Positions 43,925 to 52,785 of a stretch of DNA of 64,000 nucleotides are shown one piece after another. A model generated the notes under the pieces. The model made no database searches and was not told where the DNA came from. It saw nothing but the letters and a program-made list of their open reading frames with translations. Made by a program: the position numbers and the translations under genes. This DNA is from Bacteroides fragilis NCTC 9343 (lineage in GTDB: Bacteria; Bacteroidota; Bacteroidia; Bacteroidales; Bacteroidaceae). Numbering within the stretch: position 1 is the stretch's first letter; each line of letters begins with the position of its first letter. The stretch spans positions 4,464,001 through 4,528,000 of the forward strand of contig NC_003228.3 of NCBI RefSeq assembly GCF_000025985.1, written 5' to 3'.

Positions 43925-46399
43925 TCATTCTATCTCTTTCAACTTTTTCCACGGAATCCTCCCTTTACCCGTCATGAAGAAATAAGCGAATACCGGTTCC
44001 GCCCAACGTACGGCAACAAAAGGTTTATATCTCTGTTGTAAATTTCTATACGACAGCTTCACAAAGGTCCCTAAAGGTATAAACCTCTCCGGATGTTTCC
44101 GGTAAGACTGCCGATAGCCCTCTTCATGCTCCTTCATCAGGGCACGCAAATGAAACCAACAAAAGCCGACATCCAATATTTCATTCGGACAACGCATCAC
44201 CTCCACCCCCCGATGACGGCCATCCAGCTTCGTTTCCGTCATATACCTGAATATCCGGTCCTCAGACACCTCAAAAAAGAAAGTATCACGCACGCCATTA
44301 AACGGAGGGAGTATCTCTTTGCTATCAGGCTCCGGATGTTCCTGCCCCAACCCTACCATCCACTCCCGGTCTTTCCGGAACAAGTTAATGCCCGACATCG
44401 AGACAGGCACTTTATACCGGATGATCATCTTCTCCAGATAAGAAGCATACGACGCATGTGTCCACAACGCAATTCGTTCCAGCCACCTGAACGGTCGCAT
44501 CTCTATACGGTTGAAAGAGTCCACATAAGCCCGATACAGGTTGTAAGAGATACATTCTGCCACGTTGAACCGCACTTTTTTATCAGAACGGTAAGCATCA
44601 CAGATATGTTTCAGCCGATCCGTAAAATAAACCTGATCGGCATCGATCTTCACTGCGTACCGATAGCTTGCTTTCGACAATGCATAGTTGCAATAGCCTG
44701 CCAGCGTATGGATAGAGTCCGGCGGCAACAGCTTTGCCTTCTCCAACTCCTCCTCATCCAGATCGATCGGATATACAGACGGCTGATACTCAAAGACCCT
44801 GATTTTATCCGGATATTGTGCCGCCTTCTGCCTGAGAATCTCCGGCGTACGATCCGTACAATCATGATAGACAGCTATCAACTCATCCAATCCATCGATA
44901 CACGAATCAATGCACATCTCTAAAAAATCCTCACAATTCTTACAGCGCAATAACCCCGATACCCCGACGGGCCGTTCGCGTGTCAACGTATCCGTATCAA
45001 CCACATAAATCTCCTTCAACGTAACAGGAGGCATTTTTTCTTTAATAAACCCTACCATATTTCGGAGAGTTTCTTCTCCTGTTGCCTGAAACCACAGAGG
45101 TTGTTCCTTCTCTATCCTCTGTTTAAAATCTTCATAATTCCCCAATATCCGGGACAAACCGCCGGTCAACTCCTCTTTCGTTTTCGCTATCATCCCCAAC
45201 CCCTCGGCTTCCACATCCGGAGAATACCGCGATCCCTCAGTCGGATCGTACACCAACGGGACAGCACCGTGTGCCACTCCCTCCATCAAAGAAGAAGAAT
45301 AGTGTGCCACCCCTACCCGTGTGCGGGCAAATACCTCTGCCAGCTTTCCATCCGTTACCATTTCTATATTGGGAATCTGCTCCCATTCCATGCGTACCTC
45401 CTCACCTATCCTGAACTCAGGATGTTCACGCACCAGAAACCGCCGGGCGGGAAATTCCGCGGCAACCGTCCCTATCAGGCGGATCATCTCTTGAAGATAC
45501 CTTTTGTCACTCAGAAAAAAAGGTCCCTGCAAGAAAAAAGTAACACACTCCTTTTTCGTTTCATTACGTGGTTCCACCTGATACATATAACCCGTCGGGA
45601 CAAAGTCCGGCAACGGATTATGCTTCTCCCACAAAGTCCGGAAGCCTTCCCCCCACATCAGATAGTACCGGTAAGGCATCCTCCTGAAAGCAGTGTGCAT
45701 CAATGACGGCCATCCCTGCTGGATACACAAGGTCGGTATTCCATAATCACGCCCTATGGTGGCAAGCAATAACTGCTGGTAATGGCAGCCTTCCAGAAAA
45801 ATCAATCCTTTAGGTTGCAAGATCCTCATCAATATATCAAATGTATTCGCATATTGAAAAATCAAGGGAAACCACTCTTTCAGAAATGGATTAACCAATG
45901 GAACTGTTTTGGTAAATTCAAGAGTAATGGCCGTTACAAAGTCCGGCAACTCCGTTTCATCCGGAATCTCATATTCCGACAAGAGCAACACCGGTTCTTC
46001 CAGACGTTCAATCAACGGAGTCAGATAAACCAATTGACGGGCATTATAAATATAGATCACCAACTGCCCGCCATAAGGTGCCAGTGCCTCATACCATTCA
46101 TGGTCGTAGATTTTGTATTCCTCTTCCTGTCGCTCCCATTCTTCCACCTGCTTATCGGCCAGTATCTCCTTTACGCTACCCAATGCTTCCCCACAGCTCT
46201 TTCCTTCTTTACGTAACCGGTCGTACTCCTCTCTATGCCATGTGAACTGCCAGAATAGTAAATTGATCAAAGGCACGCCCACATCATGCCCCCCCATTTT
46301 CAGCCAATGTTCCCTCTTTTCCCGCAACTGATTCACGTAGTCAGACAGCACCCTATCCAGCACCTCATAATACTCCACATAATAGTCCCGTCTATCCAT
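43925..46399 (-). CDS. Two-domain glycosyltransferase (GT-B-like plus GT2-like)
   Basis: An 824-residue protein. Residues about 90-460 form a GT-B-like domain. GLIFLEGCHYQQLLLATIG lies in the N-half, and VGVAHYSSSLMEGVAHGAV, then PLVYDPTEGSRYS, in the C-half, recalling capsule or polyglycerol-type transferases. Residues about 470-824 look like a GT-A domain: LDELIAVYHDCTDRTPEIL and YRYAVKIDADQVYF with a DxD, then SGINLFRKDREW and DVGFCWFHLRALMKEH. The fusion suggests two consecutive sugar additions. No membrane segment or signal peptide is seen. It lies 11 bases after the CMP-sugar synthetase gene, which hints that one domain may use a CMP-sugar. That link is inference. Confidence 0.75.
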   Translation of the reverse strand: MDRRDYYVEYYEVLDRVLSDYVNQLREKREHWLKMGGHDVGVPLINLLFWQFTWHREEYDRLRKEGKSCGEALGSVKEILADKQVEEWERQEEEYKIYDHEWYEALAPYGGQLVIYIYNARQLVYLTPLIERLEEPVLLLSEYEIPDETELPDFVTAITLEFTKTVPLVNPFLKEWFPLIFQYANTFDILMRILQPKGLIFLEGCHYQQLLLATIGRDYGIPTLCIQQGWPSLMHTAFRRMPYRYYLMWGEGFRTLWEKHNPLPDFVPTGYMYQVEPRNETKKECVTFFLQGPFFLSDKRYLQEMIRLIGTVAAEFPARRFLVREHPEFRIGEEVRMEWEQIPNIEMVTDGKLAEVFARTRVGVAHYSSSLMEGVAHGAVPLVYDPTEGSRYSPDVEAEGLGMIAKTKEELTGGLSRILGNYEDFKQRIEKEQPLWFQATGEETLRNMVGFIKEKMPPVTLKEIYVVDTDTLTRERPVGVSGLLRCKNCEDFLEMCIDSCIDGLDELIAVYHDCTDRTPEILRQKAAQYPDKIRVFEYQPSVYPIDLDEEELEKAKLLPPDSIHTLAGYCNYALSKASYRYAVKIDADQVYFTDRLKHICDAYRSDKKVRFNVAECISYNLYRAYVDSFNRIEMRPFRWLERIALWTHASYASYLEKMIIRYKVPVSMSGINLFRKDREWMVGLGQEHPEPDSKEILPPFNGVRDTFFFEVSEDRIFRYMTETKLDGRHRGVEVMRCPNEILDVGFCWFHLRALMKEHEEGYRQSYRKHPERFIPLGTFVKLSYRNLQQRYKPFVAVRWAEPVFAYFFMTGKGRIPWKKLKEIE

Positions 46400-46410
46400 A
46401 TCTTTTTTTA

Positions 46411-47082
46411 TTAAAGCCCGGTTTCAATATAATGTTCAGCCAGTCTCCAGTCCGCTTCTTCATCGACATCTATCATCCCTGCAGGACCAACCTCCACCAC
46501 CTTCACAACTCCCGAAAGAAGCTGCCCGGAGTCCAGTATTCTTCCCACCGTAGAAGCATAGAAAGCTCCCGACTCTATCAGAAAACCTTTGTACTCCTGT
46601 CGGCGAGGTTTAGTTTCGAATGAATAGTCCAAAGGTCTCCCCTCATCACTCCAACGAAACTTCTTCAAACGGCAACAGGCAACATAGGAATCCGCCTCCC
46701 CCCTTTTCATCTCTTCTACAAGCCCCCTTAGTTCTTGTGCAGTCGTAAAAGGAGAAGTAGCCTGTAACAAAATAAAATCATCATTCCGGTCCGGCTTACG
46801 ATAATTAAGATATTCCTGTACAACTTCCAGGCTGGAAGCCTCATCCCTTGCACTCCACTCACTGCGCCTGAATATCTGTACAACTCCTTTGTAACGGCCT
46901 CGTATCAGACTCTCCATTTCATCACAATTGGTCGCTACACATACCTCGTCCGCTATGCCGGAAGCAAGGATGGTATCGATAATCCAACATACCAGAGGTT
47001 TATCCCCCAGCAGACGCAGGTTCTTACCGGGAATACCTCTACTCCCTTTGCGAACCGGAACAAAACAGAAAGTACGATTCAT
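46411..47082 (-). CDS. CMP-sugar synthetase (acylneuraminate cytidylyltransferase family)
   Basis: A 223-residue protein with the family signature FVPVRKGSRGIPGKNLRLLG (about 7-26), which binds CTP, then FILLQATSPFTTAQELR, ESGAFYAST and MIDVDEEADWRLAEHYI with the Mg-binding Asp. The family activates sialic acids, legionaminic or pseudaminic acid and related ketosugars with CMP. The specific sugar is not clear and no sialic or legionaminic acid biosynthetic genes are in the window. It starts 13 bases after the last radical SAM gene and is followed at 11 bases by the two-domain glycosyltransferase. It marks the left edge of the AT-rich part of the cluster. Confidence 0.87.
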   Translation of the reverse strand: MNRTFCFVPVRKGSRGIPGKNLRLLGDKPLVCWIIDTILASGIADEVCVATNCDEMESLIRGRYKGVVQIFRRSEWSARDEASSLEVVQEYLNYRKPDRNDDFILLQATSPFTTAQELRGLVEEMKRGEADSYVACCRLKKFRWSDEGRPLDYSFETKPRRQEYKGFLIESGAFYASTVGRILDSGQLLSGVVKVVEVGPAGMIDVDEEADWRLAEHYIETGL

Positions 47083-47095
47083 AAGCTATTATCAT

Positions 47096-48337
47096 TTATG
47101 GTTTCACATGACAGAGGTTCGGTTTTCCAATAGCCAATTCATAATTAGAGGGCGAAGGACACAGCCATTGGTAAATGCAGTCACAACAAGGATAATCATT
47201 TCGTATTTTCCGCCATGCTGTATTATCAAGCATTTCTTTGTTAACAATATCAATCAAACTATCTTTATAGATATTTCCCAAAACTAAACTATTCAAATTA
47301 GCATATACGTCTCCATTAACAGAGATTGATAACGAACCGAAAAAATGTGAATTCATTTTTTGATGAGCAAAAATTTGGCTCATTGAGTATTGAGATTGCA
47401 GGATATCCCCTTTATCCATATAAACATATTTTTCAAAATAATCCAAATTACATCCTACATAGGTCGAATGTATTGAATAGTCATTAATAGCATATTTATG
47501 TACAATCTCCTCCGCCTTAGCATATTCATCTATTTGCGTAACATAAAAATGAATCTTTATTTGTAAATCTCCTAATAAAAAGATACAATTTCGCAGTAAT
47601 TCTTCTTCCATGGGAAAAGGAACAATCACATCATAAAAAAAATCTGAATCTAAGATTTTATTACCCACAAAATCAGCATAATGACTCCAAATATGAATTT
47701 GACCTTTAAAACCTGATAATAAAAAAGGAATATCATTATAATTAGGATACTTCCAAATATTTCCACCAAATAAATTCAACCGACCTACCACTCCATATCG
47801 AATTTGTGCTATAATAGACTTCAAAGCAGAGATATCAAGAACTTGAGACGTCTCTGTTTCTGCTACGCGACAGCACAAATTTTGCTGTGAATATTTACTG
47901 CAATATAAACAATGATGATCACAAACATTATAAAGAAAAACATTTATTTCTAACAAATTAAACAAAATATCTTCTCCTATACCCCTATCTTCTATTTGCT
48001 GTAATTTATCCACATCACATTGTAAATTAAGAATAGGCATCATTTGTATCGGTTTATCGGGAAAAGATGCCACATCTATAACACCTCCCATTTCCTTTAA
48101 CACAAAATCAGATATAAAATTTGAGTAACATAGCTCTGTCAACATTTTCCCTTCACAAAACACCGCACCAAGATTATCTCTTTTATGTAACTGTCGTAAT
48201 AGCCCTATTACATTCTCATTTTCCACCTCTAAATACTCCCAATTCTTAGTATTATATAATAGAGCCTTCTTACCCTTTATACAACAATATACATAAGGCG
48301 CAATTACCAGCCAATAATTCTTATCTACTTGAAACAT
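47096..48337 (-). CDS. Radical SAM/SPASM-like peptide maturase (pseudo-rSAM family of the GG system)
   Basis: 413 residues from MFQVDKNYWLVIAPYVYC. A longer form would need a TTG start at 48358. It resembles the accessory 'pseudo-rSAM' partner of GG-Bacteroidales clusters in length, in its opening YWLVIAPYVYC and in its NLLEINVFLYNVC stretch. Unlike a true pseudo-enzyme it keeps a CX3CX2C motif (CDHHCLYC, about residues 139-146) and has a Cys-rich C-terminal SPASM-like tail (YPCCDCIYQWLCPSPSNYE). It probably works with the two other radical SAM proteins on the precursors. Strongly AT-rich and last of three consecutive rSAM genes. Confidence 0.72.
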   Translation of the reverse strand: MFQVDKNYWLVIAPYVYCCIKGKKALLYNTKNWEYLEVENENVIGLLRQLHKRDNLGAVFCEGKMLTELCYSNFISDFVLKEMGGVIDVASFPDKPIQMMPILNLQCDVDKLQQIEDRGIGEDILFNLLEINVFLYNVCDHHCLYCSKYSQQNLCCRVAETETSQVLDISALKSIIAQIRYGVVGRLNLFGGNIWKYPNYNDIPFLLSGFKGQIHIWSHYADFVGNKILDSDFFYDVIVPFPMEEELLRNCIFLLGDLQIKIHFYVTQIDEYAKAEEIVHKYAINDYSIHSTYVGCNLDYFEKYVYMDKGDILQSQYSMSQIFAHQKMNSHFFGSLSISVNGDVYANLNSLVLGNIYKDSLIDIVNKEMLDNTAWRKIRNDYPCCDCIYQWLCPSPSNYELAIGKPNLCHVKP

Positions 48338-48350
48338 ATTATACCCTATT

Positions 48351-49598
48351 TTATTCAACCATCACATTTTCCATAATTCGATAATATTCTTCCGGATGCT
48401 TTCTTAGAAAATCTATTTGTTTTGCTTTATAGATTTCAAAAGCTTGTTTACTAGTAAATCCATAGCAAACAGGACAAGTATCCAAGTTATTAAGATTGAA
48501 AATACATTGTATACAAGATTCTGCTTTGTAACATTTACTACATTGATTTTCCATTTTAGCATAATAAGTATTATACTTATCTGCAATTGCTTCTAAATCA
48601 AGTTCAACACCGCTATCTGCCGTTACCTTTCCCAATGCAAATTGTTGTCCTATGCGTTCGCAAGGTAAAATCTTACCAGTAACAGTGACAAACATTCTTT
48701 TACCAAAAGGGATACAAGTACCGGTAGGAATTGTTTTTTTAGGTTTACCATATTGCAAATCAACATAACTTCGAAAAACAAACCCACTATACTGATGGAG
48801 AAAATTGGTAAGAGTCTGATAAGTAGCTGATTTTAGAAACATATCCTGCTCTATTTTTTCATAATTCTCTGCTTGGTGTAAACTTTCTTGTGAATTACGA
48901 TACGTTTTTTGGAAAAGTTCTACCTTATCCGGTCGAATCCCCATATTATTCAACTCTCCAATACTGGGTACTTTATTGTAACGAGTTTTAAAGAAGTGAT
49001 AAATAGAAGTAACCGAATTACGATTATGTAATACAGCATTAAAATTTACTTTTCTTTCAAAGAACTCAGGGTATTTATTTCGTAAAACATCTATATTTCT
49101 GATAATATTGGGATATGCAGGATCACCCACCTTATTCACTCTATAGGAAGTGCCATATTCATCACCATCCAAACTGATAAGCAAATTGAAATCATGTGCC
49201 ACCAAAAAATCCATATGACGTTCAAGCAACAAAGCATTCGTTGTCATTGAAAAAGTAAAATTGCGATATTGGCAATGCAGTTTTTCAATATACGTCACCA
49301 CCGATTCAATAAATGGCATATTTAATAAAGGTTCTCCCCCATAGAAACTGATATATACGTTACGTTTAGCTGACGTATTATATTCTGAACCCCATAAATC
49401 AACTAAATAATCAATTAATTTCAAAGAAGCGGACAAACTAATTGTGCTATTTTCACGCTTATCATAATCATTATAAAATTCACCATACGCACAATACTTA
49501 CAACACAGATTACAAGCATCTGTCACTTCAAAAGTCAGCTGACGCAGGTTAGCTAATTGATACTTAATATCATCAACTGTAATATATTTTTTTTTCAT
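48351..49598 (-). CDS. Radical SAM/SPASM peptide maturase (GG-Bacteroidales type)
   Basis: A 415-residue protein. The radical SAM motif CX3CX2C is at Cys29, Cys33 and Cys36 (DACNLCCKYCAYGEF), followed by FYGGEPLLNMPFIES with the SAM-binding GGE, then ISLDGDEYG. The C-terminal SPASM domain with auxiliary cluster Cys includes TGKILPCERIGQQFALGKV, CSKCYKAESCIQCIFN and CPVCYGFT. The layout fits the maturases named for GG-Bacteroidales peptide systems. They typically install thioether or C-C crosslinks on precursor residues, and the reaction here is unknown. The start lies 3 bases after the previous rSAM stop codon. Confidence 0.9.
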   Translation of the reverse strand: MKKKYITVDDIKYQLANLRQLTFEVTDACNLCCKYCAYGEFYNDYDKRENSTISLSASLKLIDYLVDLWGSEYNTSAKRNVYISFYGGEPLLNMPFIESVVTYIEKLHCQYRNFTFSMTTNALLLERHMDFLVAHDFNLLISLDGDEYGTSYRVNKVGDPAYPNIIRNIDVLRNKYPEFFERKVNFNAVLHNRNSVTSIYHFFKTRYNKVPSIGELNNMGIRPDKVELFQKTYRNSQESLHQAENYEKIEQDMFLKSATYQTLTNFLHQYSGFVFRSYVDLQYGKPKKTIPTGTCIPFGKRMFVTVTGKILPCERIGQQFALGKVTADSGVELDLEAIADKYNTYYAKMENQCSKCYKAESCIQCIFNLNNLDTCPVCYGFTSKQAFEIYKAKQIDFLRKHPEEYYRIMENVMVE

Positions 49599-49601
49599 CG
49601 A

Positions 49602-50921
49602 TTATATTAAATTTCTTTGTTTTGCCATTTCTATCACAAAAGAAGACAAACTGTATTCAACGTTATCATATACACAAGTAAGCTGTTTACAATTTATAAG
49701 TGCATCGTAATTTTTTTGTATACATGGTCCCATACACAAAGGTAAAACTCGACAATTTTCACAACGTTCATTCTCAAATGTAGCCTTTACAAACATCTTA
49801 CTCAATATTCCATCGTTCCAATCAATCTCTCCAGATTTTAACAAATGGCCAAGAGTTAGTTCTTCCCCATAATCACGTGCTGTACATTTAAAAATTCTAC
49901 CATCGTAATTGACAACATAATGATTGATACTATCCGCATAACAACACTTATATCTAAATGGCCTATATGCCCAAAAACGCGAACGAAAACCAGCCTTCTC
50001 AAATTCAACTTTTGCCTTCTCTAATAACTTTCGCATTTCTTCTGTACATGAAATCTGCCACACTCTCTGAAAATCTACAGTAATGCACTTTATACTTTTT
50101 TCCGTAAAATCATTTATTATATCTTTTATATTCTTCAAAGTTTGTTTATCATAATTTACACGCAAACAAATTGAAACATCTGGAATTACCTCAGAAAGCA
50201 AATTAATATTGTCAACCACATCTCTATAAGTACCATGTTTATCAGAATAACGTTTAATCAGGTTCTGGCGGCACTCATTACCATCAATAGATATCTGAAA
50301 GAAATCAAAGTTCATGTCCTTCATATATCGAATTCTATCTTCACTCAATAAAGTAGCATTAGTAGTAATTTGTTGCCTAAATTTCACATTATTCTGTAAT
50401 AAAATTGGGAATACTGAATCTGATATCTTTTTGATTACTTCATCAAAATACATTAGGGGCTCTCCACCAAACCAATCCAATAAAATTGAATTTGCTTTTT
50501 TTTGTGTCACTAATAAATTAATGTGCTTAATCAAATTATCAACTATTTCATCGCTCATTCGTTCTCTATCATATTTTGCCCCAGCATATGCAACAGAACA
50601 ATACCAGCACTTTAAATTACAATCTAAAGTCGGATTTATTGTAAGATGATAATCCCGATTCATAAATATACACCGCTTATTTTGTAATTTCAAATACGCC
50701 AACTCATCAAAATCTGGACTTATAATAAATCCTGACCTCTGAAAAGCAGAATACAATTCAGGAAATTTCTGTCGAAATGTAGGCAAATGTTCCATCAAAG
50801 TCTCAATTATAGAATAATCCTTAAGACTAATTGGTAGTATCCTGTTAGTAAGCGAATTATAGAGCAGGATTCCATTATAGTATTCTATTTCAATATTGTA
50901 TCTACTAGCTTTATCATTCAT
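49602..50921 (-). CDS. Radical SAM/SPASM peptide maturase
   Basis: A 439-residue protein. An N-terminal 90-residue extension of the kind that binds peptide leaders (RiPP recognition-like) precedes the radical SAM motif Cys101/105/108 (LDCNLKCWYCSVAY). LLDWFGGEPLMYFDEV and FQISIDGNECRQN follow. The C-terminal SPASM domain reads YDGRIFKCTARDYGEELTLG, then CENCRVLPLCMGPCIQKN and C near 419. It is the first of three consecutive rSAM genes, 30 bases after the first retropepsin gene, 3 bases before the next rSAM gene. It belongs to the SPASM peptide-maturase superfamily. The crosslink it makes is not predictable from sequence. Confidence 0.9.
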   Translation of the reverse strand: MNDKASRYNIEIEYYNGILLYNSLTNRILPISLKDYSIIETLMEHLPTFRQKFPELYSAFQRSGFIISPDFDELAYLKLQNKRCIFMNRDYHLTINPTLDCNLKCWYCSVAYAGAKYDRERMSDEIVDNLIKHINLLVTQKKANSILLDWFGGEPLMYFDEVIKKISDSVFPILLQNNVKFRQQITTNATLLSEDRIRYMKDMNFDFFQISIDGNECRQNLIKRYSDKHGTYRDVVDNINLLSEVIPDVSICLRVNYDKQTLKNIKDIINDFTEKSIKCITVDFQRVWQISCTEEMRKLLEKAKVEFEKAGFRSRFWAYRPFRYKCCYADSINHYVVNYDGRIFKCTARDYGEELTLGHLLKSGEIDWNDGILSKMFVKATFENERCENCRVLPLCMGPCIQKNYDALINCKQLTCVYDNVEYSLSSFVIEMAKQRNLI

Positions 50922-50951
50922 ATCATTACCTATCTAATATTATTATTTCAT

Positions 50952-52208
50952 TCAATCACCTTGAACCTCTTTTTTATCAATAACCACCGGTATCTTATAA
51001 GATTTACCTTGACGGACAATATCGTATATCAATGTGTCTTGCCGGCTTAGCTCCGCATCCTCTTCCAAAGAGATCATTTTAATAGGAATTTCATTTATAG
51101 CAATAATTTCATCACCTTCTAACAAGCCAGATTCTTTAACATAATTACCTTCATAATCGGCAATTTTAGTAATAATAATTTTTCCATGGCTATTCATACG
51201 GGATGACATGTGGAATCGTTTCTTCCGAGGGTTGACCACTCGTTCGTAATTCTTTATTGGCTGCAAACCTAATCTTTGTGATTTCATGTCGAAAAAAACA
51301 TTAAATCTTTTAAGAAAATTCAGACCAATAAGATAATCACAAGGTACTTGATTAGGTTGATCAAATATATAAATCCGCAAAGAATCAAGTTGTATGCCAC
51401 TAAACAAAGTAACATTTACATTATGATGACTATAATATCCAGATGGTGCCTGCGTCCAAACGGCATTCTTTTTCTTAGAAAAAAAGGACAATTCAGAAGC
51501 TTGAGCCATCAGAGCTATGTCTTGTGGCATACCTGTATCTACAAGATAAGTATGAGTAAGCATCAGTGTGTCTCCATCAGCACATCTAATATTTAAAGGC
51601 AGATTAACATAAAAAAGTGAGCTTTTATCATTTCCTCTTACAAAAGGAATCAGAATACAATTCTTAGGCATAATAAAATCTTGAAATGAATGGATAACCA
51701 TATAATTATGTTCAAAGTTAAACTCCCATATATTAACAGTATCATTTTGTGGAATATTAAACAAACCATCTGATTGAGTACCTCCCATGTAATCTCTCCA
51801 ATTATAAACTAACATTTTATCATATATCAAATTGGAATTCCCTACTTTTATAGTCGGAACAATTGTATACATAGATGCGGGCATACGTAATACAGACCAT
51901 GCACACCCATATGGAGCAATAGTGTCAGGAGACAAATTCGATAAGATAGAAGAGTGAGCTGAACAAAAAGTAGAGTCAACAATAAAAGCTCCCAAAGAAG
52001 CCCCACTATCAAATGCCAAATTTGAAACAATGCTATCATTAAATAACACGGGAAGCACTATCTTTCTATCTAAAGAATCAATTGTAAAGTAAGTTCTTGC
52101 ATCTCTTTTATTCCCTTTGGATATTTTCGTACAACTACCTAAAACAGTAGCTTGCAAAAAAAGAAAAACAATACACTTTATCAGCCCATTGCCTATAATT
52201 AACTTCAT
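50952..52208 (-). CDS. Retropepsin-like aspartic protease lipoprotein with PDZ domain (copy 1)
   Basis: About 418 residues from MKLIIGNGLIKC. An ATG at 52232 is possible. Lipobox TVLGSC. There are two retropepsin-type lobes. Lobe one has Asp-Ser-Gly in NLAFDSGASLGAFIVD (about 67) and lobe two Asp-Thr-Gly in TYLVDTGMPQDIALM (about 224), with YLIGLNFLKRFNVFFDM closing the second lobe. A C-terminal PDZ domain (about 335-418) has KESGLLEGDEIIAINEIPIK. This predicts a two-lobed aspartic peptidase tethered by lipid outside the inner membrane. It follows precursor 1 at 122 bases and precedes the radical SAM genes, so it may trim or protect against the product. A truncated copy of its 3' end lies at 60594-60960. 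Confidence 0.8.
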   Translation of the reverse strand: MKLIIGNGLIKCIVFLFLQATVLGSCTKISKGNKRDARTYFTIDSLDRKIVLPVLFNDSIVSNLAFDSGASLGAFIVDSTFCSAHSSILSNLSPDTIAPYGCAWSVLRMPASMYTIVPTIKVGNSNLIYDKMLVYNWRDYMGGTQSDGLFNIPQNDTVNIWEFNFEHNYMVIHSFQDFIMPKNCILIPFVRGNDKSSLFYVNLPLNIRCADGDTLMLTHTYLVDTGMPQDIALMAQASELSFFSKKKNAVWTQAPSGYYSHHNVNVTLFSGIQLDSLRIYIFDQPNQVPCDYLIGLNFLKRFNVFFDMKSQRLGLQPIKNYERVVNPRKKRFHMSSRMNSHGKIIITKIADYEGNYVKESGLLEGDEIIAINEIPIKMISLEEDAELSRQDTLIYDIVRQGKSYKIPVVIDKKEVQGD

Positions 52209-52330
52209 ATTCTTTAATTTAGCTTTCCACAAGAGTAATACTGCTGAAAGTTAATTTCAGCAGTATTACAAAATAAAGGACTACGCTCAATTGTTCATAC
52301 AAACAAATATAAACGCCCAATCAATTATTT

Positions 52331-52642
52331 TCATATACCACACGAGTGTCCTTGAGTCGCCCCACAAAGAGCATCTTGAGGCATAACAGGAAAATCCGGA
52401 AATTTCGGAAATTCCGGTTTGGGGTCAGTAGTAGAACAACATGGATGAGAACCATCTGATGTATACCCATGAGCATTATTGGCACTATCATTAGCACTAG
52501 TACTAGAACCACCGGGTTTACCTTCATAATTGCAACCACATTGGCAGCACCCAATAGTACCACCTCCCAAAACACGACACATCTCACGTTCATTCAATTC
52601 AGCTTTTGAAGCTTCATTCAGTTTCAGTTTTCTTAATTTCAT
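52331..52642 (-). CDS. GG-Bacteroidales natural product precursor peptide (copy 1)
   Basis: A 103-residue precursor. Leader residues 1-28 read MKLRKLKLNEASKAELNERE and end in VLGGG. The core starts TIGCCQCGCNYEGKPGGSS, has the middle TSANDSANNAHGYTSDGS and HPCCSTTDP, then a Pro-rich tail with KFPDFPVMPQDALCG and a final CGI. It matches the family of double-glycine, Cys-rich precursors of the Bacteroidales radical SAM system (GG_sam_targ type). Residues 1-77 are identical to copy 2 except position 30 (Ile versus Pro), whereas the tails differ. Ten core Cys are available for crosslinking. The C39 exporter in the cluster should cut after the Gly pair. Confidence 0.93.
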   Translation of the reverse strand: MKLRKLKLNEASKAELNEREMCRVLGGGTIGCCQCGCNYEGKPGGSSTSANDSANNAHGYTSDGSHPCCSTTDPKPEFPKFPDFPVMPQDALCGATQGHSCGI

Positions 52643-52724
52643 ACTTTAATCATTTTAAAATCAATATTTAATGTTCTTCGTAAAAATCACATAGATTTCC
52701 AATGTTACAGGTATTTGTTAGAAC
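52412..52724 (-). repeat. 313-bp direct repeat, unit A (precursor 1 and its leader region)
   Basis: It covers codons 1-77 of precursor 1 and 82 bases upstream. It is almost identical to 54151-54463. The repeat ends within the coding sequence exactly where the variable tail begins, and beyond the upstream side the sequences diverge at once. Confidence 0.9.
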
Positions 52725-52785
52725 AAAAAAGAAAGAAACTTAATAGTCCAATATATAACAAACAAGCCATATTCAACAATATATT

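Noticed and set aside
46411..47082. A sialic acid biosynthesis locus
   Set aside because: Only the CMP-activating enzyme is present; no NeuB/NeuC or legionaminic acid genes are in the window.
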